This document shows, one piece after another, positions 1 through 5,605 of a stretch of DNA of 14,004 bases. Positions within the stretch are counted from its first letter, which is position 1; each line of letters starts with the position of its first letter. The DNA comes from Phyllobacteriaceae bacterium (GTDB taxonomy: Bacteria; Pseudomonadota; Alphaproteobacteria; Rhizobiales; Rhizobiaceae). Below the pieces are notes generated by a model. It was given only the letters and a program-made list of their open reading frames with translations, was not told where the DNA came from and did no database searches. Where the stretch lies: positions 1-14,004 of the forward strand of contig JAHEGF010000067.1 of assembly GCA_024645155.1 (NCBI GenBank), in the 5' to 3' direction. The position numbers were made by a program, and so were the translations under genes.

Positions 1-327
1 CAGGAAAAACTCGGCGATAGCCTGGGTATTACTTTCCAGCAGGTTCAGAAATACGAGAAGGGTACCAACCGCGTCGGCGCAAGCCGCCTGCAGGCAATTG
101 CGCGGGTACTCGACGTACCTGTCTCGTTTTTCTTTGAAGATGCGCCGGGCAGCGATCCGGACGGTGGCAAGGGCTTTGGGGAAAACAGTCAAACCCGCTA
201 TGTGGTTGATTTCCTGAACAGCTCTGAGGGGCTACAGCTCAACCGGGCATTTGTGAAAATCCCGGATCCGCAGGTACGACGCAAGATTGTTGATCTTGTC
301 AAGACGCTGGCGAGCGACGAAGACTGA
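1..327 (+). CDS. XRE-family helix-turn-helix regulator, PhrR/PraR-like (5' end missing)
   Basis: The frame is open from the left edge and ends in TGA at 325-327, giving 108 visible residues. The start of the helix-turn-helix lies outside the window. The visible part begins with QEKLGDSLGITFQQVQKYEKG, the second and recognition helices of a Cro/C1-type DNA-binding domain. NRVGASRLQAIARVLDVPVSFFFED follows, typical of rhizobial XRE regulators. The C-terminal part (YVVDFLNSSEGLQLNRAFVKI, then VRRKIVDLVKTLA) matches from memory the PhrR/PraR group of Rhizobiales. In Azorhizobium and Rhizobium these repress R-body, attachment or quorum-sensing genes. It is a cytoplasmic DNA-binding protein. Being next to metK on the same strand is the usual arrangement in this order. 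Family assignment is firm; the PhrR/PraR subgroup and any target genes are inference. Confidence 0.88.
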   Translation, partial: QEKLGDSLGITFQQVQKYEKGTNRVGASRLQAIARVLDVPVSFFFEDAPGSDPDGGKGFGENSQTRYVVDFLNSSEGLQLNRAFVKIPDPQVRRKIVDLVKTLASDED

Positions 328-333
328 CAGCTC

Positions 334-353
334 CTGGCCCGCAGCCGGGCCGG
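334..353 (+). other. GC-rich hairpin just after the XRE regulator stop
   Basis: CTGGCCCG (334-341) pairs with CGGGCCGG (346-353) around the loop CAGC, with one G-U pair. The stem starts seven bases after the regulator's stop codon. No T-tract follows (the next bases are caatcggg), so it is not a canonical intrinsic terminator. It may protect the 3' end of the transcript or help a Rho-dependent end. Confidence 0.4.
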
Positions 354-415
354 CAATCGGGACTGCTATAGATAACCTGGTCGCAATGAGATGGCGGGGA
401 CCATTCCGCTATTCG

Positions 416-435
416 TTGCAGTTAAGTACTTGCAA
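416..435. promoter_or_regulatory. Imperfect dyad TTGCA-N10-TGCAA, candidate operator upstream of metK
   Basis: TTGCA (416-420) and TGCAA (431-435) form an inverted repeat. Comparing the 20-base segment with its own reverse complement gives 16 matches of 20. A perfect 8-base palindrome AAGTACTT (424-431) lies inside it. The element sits between the XRE regulator and metK, about 105 bases before the metK start. Symmetric TTGCA/TGCAA half-sites would suit a dimeric helix-turn-helix protein, and I recall similar half-sites being reported for PraR. That link is from memory and not verified. A weak promoter-like pair lies downstream: TTGACC (451-456), 17 bases, TACCAA (474-479). Autoregulation or control of metK is a hypothesis. 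Confidence 0.35.
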
Positions 436-492
436 TTCGCCGGCCAGCACTTGACCGGGCGATGATCGGTATTTACCAAGCGCATCCGACGG

Positions 493-506
493 CGGCCAAT
501 TGGCCG
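493..506 (+). other. Perfect 14-base palindrome (hairpin) in the metK leader
   Basis: CGGCCAATTGGCCG is a perfect palindrome. As RNA it can fold into a 5-bp stem with an AATT (AAUU) loop. It lies 33 bases before the metK ATG. The bases between it and the start hold no strong Shine-Dalgarno, only GGA at 529-531, so leader structure may influence metK translation. I looked for the cores of the SAM-II and SAM/SAH riboswitches that occur in alphaproteobacteria and did not recognise either one. Confidence 0.35.
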
Positions 507-539
507 GACATCCCTCCCACCGGCTGATGGACCCTGTAA

Positions 540-1799
540 ATGCGCGAAGAATATTCTTTTACCAGCGAATCTGTTTCCGAAGGTCACCCGGACAAGGTCT
601 GTGATCGCATTTCCGACGAGATTGTTGATCTTGTCTATCGCGAGGCCAAGAAAACCGGAATGAACCCATGGAATATACGTGTGGCCTGTGAAACCCTCAC
701 GACCACCAACCGAGTCGTTATCGCTGGCGAGGTCCGTGTTCCGGAATCGCTGCTGAAGAAGGACAAAGGCGGTAATATCGTCACTGATGCGAAGAACAAC
801 CCGGTCATCAATCCGTCGCGGTTCCGATCCGCCGCCCGCCGCGCAATCCGGTCCATCGGATACGAGCAGGATGGATTTCACTGGAAGACTGCCAAGGTCG
901 ATGTCCTGCTTCATGGTCAGTCCGCCGATATTGCCCAGGGCGTCGACAAGGCTGCGGATTCCAATTCCGAAGGTGCCGGCGACCAGGGAATCATGTTTGG
1001 CTATGCTTGCCGGGAAACGCCGGAATTGATGCCGGCACCGATTTTCTACAGCCACAAGATACTGGAGTTGCTGGCCGCGGCACGCCACCGCGGTAAAGGG
1101 GATGCCGGAACGCTGGGGCCGGATGCAAAGAGCCAGATCACCATTCGTTATGTTGATGGTGCCCCGACCGAAGTGACGCAAATCGTCCTGTCGACGCAGC
1201 ATCTCGACGAGAGCTGGGATTCGGCAAAGGTGCGCAACGTGGTTGAGCCATTCATACGCGAGGCGCTTGGCGACATGCCTATTGCCGCCGACTGCAAGTG
1301 GCACATCAATCCGACTGGCAAGTTTGTCGTCGGTGGTCCCGACGGCGACGCCGGTTTGACTGGGCGCAAGATCATTGTCGATACATATGGCGGGGCAGCG
1401 CCCCACGGCGGCGGTGCATTCTCGGGCAAGGATACCACCAAGGTTGACCGTTCCGCTGCTTACGCGGCACGTTATCTGGCAAAAAATGTTGTCGCGGCAA
1501 AACTTGCTGACCGGTGCACGATCCAGTTGTCCTACGCCATCGGCGTCGCCCAACCCCTTTCGGTTTTCGTCGATCTGCACGGCACCGGCAAAGTAGGCTG
1601 CAAACGTATCGAGGCGGTATTGCGTGAAGTTATGGACTTGTCACCTTCGGGTATCCGCAAGCATCTCGATCTCAACAAGCCAATATACGCGAAAACGGCA
1701 GCTTATGGTCACTTCGGCCGCAAGGCCGGGCGCGATGGCTCGTTTTCATGGGAACGCACCGACTTGGTCAAGGCACTCAAGGAAGCTGTGAAAGCCTGA
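540..1799 (+). CDS. metK: S-adenosylmethionine synthetase (methionine adenosyltransferase)
   Basis: MetK makes S-adenosylmethionine from methionine and ATP, releasing phosphate and diphosphate; it acts as a cytoplasmic tetramer. The 419-residue protein opens with FTSESVSEGHPDKVCDRISDEIVD, where GHPDK (residues 15-19) holds the ATP-binding His16 and Asp18. The signature GAGDQG is at residues 145-150, and the phosphate-binding loop GGGAFSGKD is at 290-298. DVLLHGQSADIAQGVD is the usual segment before GAGDQG. The length is slightly above the 380-400 usual outside alphaproteobacteria but normal for Rhizobiales. The ATG at 540 is the first possible start, because an in-frame TAA precedes it immediately. 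The Shine-Dalgarno is weak. trmB follows 27 bases after the stop with no terminator between, so the two are probably cotranscribed: MetK supplies the methyl donor that TrmB uses. Confidence 0.97.
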   Translation: MREEYSFTSESVSEGHPDKVCDRISDEIVDLVYREAKKTGMNPWNIRVACETLTTTNRVVIAGEVRVPESLLKKDKGGNIVTDAKNNPVINPSRFRSAARRAIRSIGYEQDGFHWKTAKVDVLLHGQSADIAQGVDKAADSNSEGAGDQGIMFGYACRETPELMPAPIFYSHKILELLAAARHRGKGDAGTLGPDAKSQITIRYVDGAPTEVTQIVLSTQHLDESWDSAKVRNVVEPFIREALGDMPIAADCKWHINPTGKFVVGGPDGDAGLTGRKIIVDTYGGAAPHGGGAFSGKDTTKVDRSAAYAARYLAKNVVAAKLADRCTIQLSYAIGVAQPLSVFVDLHGTGKVGCKRIEAVLREVMDLSPSGIRKHLDLNKPIYAKTAAYGHFGRKAGRDGSFSWERTDLVKALKEAVKA

Positions 1800-1826
1800 C
1801 CCGGCAGCGCAGGATTGCAATTCCGC

Positions 1827-2567
1827 ATGGCCCAGCAAAGGCGCAACCGGTCTACTGAAGCGTTTTTCGGCCGCCGTACCGGCAAACCACTGCGGCCGAA
1901 ACAATCTGCGGCAATGGCGGATCGGCTTCCTGTTCTGAAACTGGACTTCTCAAAGGCCGCCCCAGCCGACCTGACAACGCTTTTTGCAGCGCCGGTCGAT
2001 AGCGTGACGCTCGAAATCGGATTCGGCAGTGGCGAACACCTCCTGCACCAGATGGCGACACATGAGCAACAAGGTTTTATTGGCGTCGAGCCTTTCGTCA
2101 ACGGAATGGCCAAATTCGTGACCGCGCTGACCGGACAGGAGAAGAATATCCGGCTCCATGATGACGACGCGACGCAACTTCTCGACTGGTTGCCCGAAAG
2201 CTCGGTCGGTTCGGTTGATCTTCTGTATCCAGATCCCTGGCCGAAACAGCGGCATTGGAAACGGCGGTTTGTCAAACCTGCCAACTTGGACCGGTTTGCC
2301 CGGGTTCTGGTTCCCGGCGGCCGGTTTCGGTTCGCATCGGACATTGCTCACTACGTAAACTGGACACTGATACACTGCCGCGCCCATTCCGCTTTTGACT
2401 GGCTTGCAAGCAGCGCTTCCGATTGGCGCGAACCGTTTGCCGGTTGGCCTGGTACGCGATACGAGGCAAAAGCGCTGCGCGAAGGCAGAACTCCGGCCTA
2501 TCTTACATTTGTGCGCAACCACGCGCCGTCAAAACTGGGTGAATCTGTTTGCAATGCCCGTCAATAG
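1827..2567 (+). CDS. trmB: tRNA (guanine-N7-)-methyltransferase
   Basis: TrmB methylates G46 at N7 in the variable loop of many tRNAs, using S-adenosylmethionine. The protein has 246 residues when started at ATG 1827. The N-terminus NRSTEAFFGRRTGKPLRPKQ is typical of rhizobial TrmB. The SAM-binding loop LEIGFGSGEH is at about residues 62-71. The family motif DPWPKQRHWKRRF is at 136-148. The C-terminal TRYEAKALREGR, which binds tRNA, is also present. A TTG at 1815 would add four residues, but the AGGA at 1811-1814 touches it directly with no spacing. The same AGGA lies 12 bases before ATG 1827, a little long, so ATG is preferred. Confidence in function is high; the exact start is less sure. 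Confidence 0.95.
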   Translation: MAQQRRNRSTEAFFGRRTGKPLRPKQSAAMADRLPVLKLDFSKAAPADLTTLFAAPVDSVTLEIGFGSGEHLLHQMATHEQQGFIGVEPFVNGMAKFVTALTGQEKNIRLHDDDATQLLDWLPESSVGSVDLLYPDPWPKQRHWKRRFVKPANLDRFARVLVPGGRFRFASDIAHYVNWTLIHCRAHSAFDWLASSASDWREPFAGWPGTRYEAKALREGRTPAYLTFVRNHAPSKLGESVCNARQ

Positions 2568-2577
2568 ACCCTATATG
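2549..2577 (+). promoter_or_regulatory. Candidate sigma-70 promoter for the rimP-nusA-infB operon
   Basis: TTGCAA (2549-2554) and TATATG (2572-2577) are separated by exactly 17 bases. Each hexamer matches the vegetative consensus at four of six positions. The -35 box lies in the last codons of trmB and the -10 box just after its stop. Transcription would start near 2584 and run through the hairpin at 2601-2630 before rimP. An own promoter is expected for this operon, but this site is predicted by eye only. Confidence 0.4.
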
Positions 2578-2600
2578 GATTTCAAATTCTTGGTCGTTGA

Positions 2601-2636
2601 GAGCGAGAGTGGGTCCACCCGGTCCCGCTCTTTTTT
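2601..2636 (+). terminator. Intrinsic terminator or attenuator between trmB and rimP
   Basis: GAGCGAGAGTGGGT (2601-2614) pairs with ACCCGGTCCCGCTC (2617-2630). The duplex has 12 possible pairs including one G-U and two mismatches, with a tight loop around TCCA. Six T residues (2631-2636) follow directly. This is a complete Rho-independent terminator shape. It can end the metK-trmB transcript. It also lies downstream of the candidate promoter at 2549-2577, so it may act as a leader attenuator for the nusA operon. The rimP ATG is 26 bases after the T-run. Confidence 0.75.
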
Positions 2637-2662
2637 CTTGATGGCGTACAGCCGGAGTGGAA

Positions 2663-3274
2663 ATGGCGGAGGTTCAGGTCGAAAGCGGACCGGACAGACG
2701 GATCGTCGAGGAGACGGGAACGGACAGACGGATCTCGGACCTGATCGAGCCGCTCATGGCGGCGCTGGGTTTTCGTCTTGTCCGGGTCCGCTTGTCCTCA
2801 CGCGACGACCTGACGCTGCAGGTGATGCTGGAGCGCAATGACGGAACGATGACGGTTGAGGATTGCGAGGAAGCCAGCAGGGCACTGTCACCGTTTCTCG
2901 ATGTCGAAGACCCGATCGGTAAACCGTATCATCTTGAAGTATCTTCGCCCGGTATTGACCGGCCGCTGGTCCGTCATTCGGATTTTGTCCGGTGGGCAGG
3001 CCACACCGTGAAACTGGAAACCGACAGGCTGATCGAAGGCCGGAAACGATTTCGCGGTACGCTTGGTCAAGCCAGTGAAGTCGCATTTAGGCTACGCCGC
3101 GAAAATGCAGCCTACGGTGAAGAGCCGGAAATAGAGATACCGTTTGATGCGCTCGTCGACATCAGGCTGGTGTTGACTGATGAACTCATTCGAGACGCTT
3201 TGCGCAAGGACAAGCTGGCCCGCAAGGCGGCAACGAAACAAGGACCCGAAACGGACAATAGTCTGGTTACCTGA
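2663..3274 (+). CDS. rimP: Ribosome maturation factor RimP
   Basis: RimP binds the assembling 30S subunit and helps S12 and related proteins join; it is cytoplasmic. The 203-residue protein contains the family's N-terminal alpha/beta domain, with LIEPLMAALGFRLVRVRL followed by DGTMTVEDCEEASRALSPFLD. The diagnostic LEVSSPGIDRPL motif comes next, then a C-terminal SH3-like domain (GHTVKLETDRLIEGRKRFRGTL). A lysine-rich tail ends the protein. ATG 2663 is chosen because GGAG (2654-2657) lies five bases ahead. GTG 2657 is in frame but overlaps that GGAG. Near the 5' end a 14-base direct repeat (2691-2704 and 2721-2734) encodes DRRI twice. It is the first gene of the operon and nusA follows after 49 bases, the order known from many proteobacteria. 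Confidence 0.94.
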   Translation: MAEVQVESGPDRRIVEETGTDRRISDLIEPLMAALGFRLVRVRLSSRDDLTLQVMLERNDGTMTVEDCEEASRALSPFLDVEDPIGKPYHLEVSSPGIDRPLVRHSDFVRWAGHTVKLETDRLIEGRKRFRGTLGQASEVAFRLRRENAAYGEEPEIEIPFDALVDIRLVLTDELIRDALRKDKLARKAATKQGPETDNSLVT

Positions 3275-3277
3275 AAT

Positions 3278-3300
3278 TGCGTCCGCAAGCGGCGGACGCA
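3278..3300 (+). other. Strong hairpin in the rimP-nusA intercistronic gap
   Basis: TGCGTCCGC (3278-3286) and GCGGACGCA (3292-3300) form a perfect nine-base-pair stem closed by the five-base loop AAGCG. It starts three bases after the rimP stop and ends 12 bases before the nusA Shine-Dalgarno core. No T-tract follows, so it should not terminate transcription. It could be an RNase processing site, a stabilising element that sets the RimP:NusA ratio, or part of NusA feedback control; the sequence does not decide between these. Confidence 0.6.
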
Positions 3301-3323
3301 TCGCCTTCGCGAGGGAGAATAAA

Positions 3324-4946
3324 ATGGCAGTAAGTGCAAACAGGTTGGAGCTTCTCCAGATCGCTGACGCGGTCGCACGGGAAAAATCCATCGACAAGGA
3401 AATCGTTATTGCGGCCATGGCCGATGCAATCCAGAAGGCGGCGCGCTCGCGTTACGGTCAGGATACCAATATCCGTGCCGACATTGATCCCGGTACCGGG
3501 GAAATGAAGCTTCAGCGCCTTTTGGAAGTCGTTGAGACCGTTGAAGAGCCAGCCACCGAGATCGATCTGGAAGCTGCACGTCTTCGCCAGCCAGACGCGC
3601 AGATTGGCGACCATGTCGCCGAATTGCTGCCGCCGATGGAATTTGGCCGTATTGCTGCCCAGTCGGCCAAACAGGTTATTGTTCAGAAAGTACGCGAAGC
3701 CGAGCGTGACCGCCAGTATGAGGAATACAAGGACCGCATCGGGGAGATCGTCAACGGTACGGTCAAGCGCGTCGAATACGGCAATGTCATTGTCGATCTC
3801 GGGCGCGGTGAAGGTATAATCCGCCGCGACGAACTCATTCCGCGTGAATTGTACAAATATGGAGATCGTGTCCGCGCATTTGTCTATGACGTGCGCCGCG
3901 AACAACGCGGACCGCAGATTTTCCTTTCGCGCACCCATCCGCAATTCATGGTCAACCTGTTCTCGATGGAAGTGCCGGAAATCTACGACGGCATCATCGA
4001 GATCCGGTCGGTGGCACGCGATCCCGGTTCGCGGGCAAAAATCGCTGTCATCTCCAACGATTCATCCATCGATCCGGTCGGCGCCTGCGTTGGTATGCGT
4101 GGATCGCGCGTGCAGGCGGTGGTAGGCGAATTGCAGGGAGAGAAAATCGATATCATCCCGTGGTCGCCCGATCCGGCATCATTCATTGTCAACGCATTGC
4201 AGCCTGCCGAAGTTGCCAAAGTGGTTCTCGATGAGGATGCGGAGAGAATCGAGGTTGTGGTTCCCGACGAACAACTTTCGCTGGCAATCGGCCGGCGCGG
4301 GCAAAATGTCCGTCTGGCCTCGCAGTTGACCGGGTGGGATATCGATATTCTTACCGAAGATGAGGAATCGGCCCGGCGGCAAAAGGAATTCGTGGAGCGT
4401 TCGGAACTCTTCATGAATTCCCTCAATGTCGACGAAATGGTTGGCCAGGTCCTCGCTTCGGAAGGCTTTTCCAGCATTGAGGAAGTTGCCTATGTTGAAC
4501 TGGCCGAGATTGCGTCCATCGAGGGTTTCGATGAGGATACGGCTTCTGAAATCCAGAGCCGGGCGCGCGAGTATCTCGAGCAGCTTGAGGCCGAACATGA
4601 TGCCAGGCGCAAGGAGCTCGGCGTAGCGGACGAACTCCGCGAAATTCCCAACATGACAACAGCGATGATGGTTGCTGTCGGCGAAGACGGTGTAAAAACC
4701 GTCGAGGATTTCGCCGGATATGCCGTCGATGATCTTGTCGGCTGGAAAGAGCGCAAGGATGGCGAGACCGTTTTCTTCAAGGGTGTCCTGAACGATTTTG
4801 GTATTACGCGTCCGCAGGCCGAAGAAATGGTGGTTGTCGCCCGCCTCAAGGTTGGCTGGATAAGTGAAGACGACCTTGTTTCCGAAGGAGATAGTGCGGC
4901 CGAAGAAGTTGCTGGTGATGCCGCCGGCCAGGATTTGGAGGAGTAG
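3324..4946 (+). CDS. nusA: Transcription termination/antitermination factor NusA
   Basis: NusA binds RNA polymerase and the nascent RNA, modulating pausing, intrinsic termination and rRNA antitermination. The 540-residue protein shows the polymerase-binding N-terminal domain (residues 1 to about 130, beginning SANRLELLQIADAVAREKSI). An S1 domain at about 138-203 includes GTVKRVEYGNVIVDLGRGEGIIRRDEL. Two KH domains follow, with GMRG at 257-260 and GRRGQN at 323-328. The C-terminal part carries helix-hairpin-helix-like acidic repeats from about 365 (FSSIEEVAYVELAEIASIEGFDE) and ends in an acidic tail. The open frame extends upstream to 3180, but ATG 3324 is chosen: it has GGAG at 3314-3317, six bases away, and MAVSANRLEL is the standard family start. 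The upstream extension would overlap rimP. Confidence 0.97.
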   Translation: MAVSANRLELLQIADAVAREKSIDKEIVIAAMADAIQKAARSRYGQDTNIRADIDPGTGEMKLQRLLEVVETVEEPATEIDLEAARLRQPDAQIGDHVAELLPPMEFGRIAAQSAKQVIVQKVREAERDRQYEEYKDRIGEIVNGTVKRVEYGNVIVDLGRGEGIIRRDELIPRELYKYGDRVRAFVYDVRREQRGPQIFLSRTHPQFMVNLFSMEVPEIYDGIIEIRSVARDPGSRAKIAVISNDSSIDPVGACVGMRGSRVQAVVGELQGEKIDIIPWSPDPASFIVNALQPAEVAKVVLDEDAERIEVVVPDEQLSLAIGRRGQNVRLASQLTGWDIDILTEDEESARRQKEFVERSELFMNSLNVDEMVGQVLASEGFSSIEEVAYVELAEIASIEGFDEDTASEIQSRAREYLEQLEAEHDARRKELGVADELREIPNMTTAMMVAVGEDGVKTVEDFAGYAVDDLVGWKERKDGETVFFKGVLNDFGITRPQAEEMVVVARLKVGWISEDDLVSEGDSAAEEVAGDAAGQDLEE

Positions 4947-4954
4947 TCGGAGAA

Positions 4955-5605
4955 TTGCCCGAGACGCTGATGAATGAGCGAACCTGTATCGTTACGCGCA
5001 GGCCGCAGGACGCTGATGCCCTGCTACGTTTTGTGGCCGGTCCGCAAGGCGTTGTGGTACCCGACCTGAAGCGAAATCTGCCGGGCCGGGGGTGCTGGGT
5101 CAGCGCCAATCGTGATATTGTCGGTCAGGCAGCCGGGAAAAACCTGTTCCGCCGCGCTTTGAAATGCGATGTCACGGTCAGCCCTGACTTGGCAGATGAG
5201 GTTGATACCCTGCTGGTCCGCTCGGCGCTCGGTGCCCTGGGCCTCGCGCGCAAGGCTGGCAATGTGGTGCTGGGAGCGGCGCAGGTTGAGGCTTCAGTCC
5301 GTTCTGGCAAGGCGCTGGCGGTGCTTCACGCATTGGAAGCGGCCAATGACGGGGCACGAAAGATAGCAGGCGCAAGACGTGCGGTTGCATATCTTGACGG
5401 TCCGGATATACCGGCTTTCAAGCTGTTTTCCGAGACCGATTTGAGTTTGGCGTTCGGCGGGGCAAATGTGATACATGCTGGTGTACTCGATGGAAATGCG
5501 GGTGCAGCGGCGTTCAGGCGCGTGGTTGCGCTTGACCGTTACCGGAGCGGTTCTCCGGAAAAGATTGAACCGGCCGCGGCAAATGCCGTAAAGGATACGG
5601 AATGA
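4955..5605 (+). CDS. YlxR (DUF448) domain fused to an L7Ae-like RNA-binding domain
   Basis: This 216-residue protein joins two RNA-binding modules. Residues 7 to about 72 are the YlxR domain, with NERTCIVTRR and the conserved GRGCWV at 44-49. In Bacillus the stand-alone YlxR (RnpM) has been reported to bind and modulate RNase P. Residues about 85-170 resemble the L7Ae/L30e fold (SALGALGLARKAGNVVLGAAQVEASVRSGKA). In many other bacteria these are separate small genes, while the fusion is usual in alphaproteobacteria. The start is uncertain. TTG 4955 has GGAGGAG (4937-4943) 11 bases ahead, whereas ATG 4970 is 26 bases from it and has no better site. Both begin just before the conserved NERTC. 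The stop overlaps the infB start as ATGA, implying translational coupling. Its exact function here is not known. Confidence 0.9.
   Translation: MPETLMNERTCIVTRRPQDADALLRFVAGPQGVVVPDLKRNLPGRGCWVSANRDIVGQAAGKNLFRRALKCDVTVSPDLADEVDTLLVRSALGALGLARKAGNVVLGAAQVEASVRSGKALAVLHALEAANDGARKIAGARRAVAYLDGPDIPAFKLFSETDLSLAFGGANVIHAGVLDGNAGAAAFRRVVALDRYRSGSPEKIEPAAANAVKDTE

Noticed and set aside
328..539. A known SAM riboswitch upstream of metK
   Set aside because: I compared the leader by eye with the conserved cores of SAM-II and SAM/SAH classes and found no convincing match. A covariance search would be decisive.
366..1580. A 404-codon open frame on the minus strand overlapping metK
   Set aside because: It lies antisense to the clearly conserved metK. 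It has no recognisable domain or low-complexity pattern of a real protein and no Shine-Dalgarno I can support; long antisense frames are common opposite GC-rich genes.
3278..3300. A Rho-independent terminator between rimP and nusA
   Set aside because: The hairpin is strong but no T-tract follows it, and nusA must be transcribed through it.
3180..3323. An N-terminal extension of NusA
   Set aside because: The frame is open but overlaps rimP and the intercistronic hairpin. ATG 3324 has a strong Shine-Dalgarno and the family's standard N-terminus.
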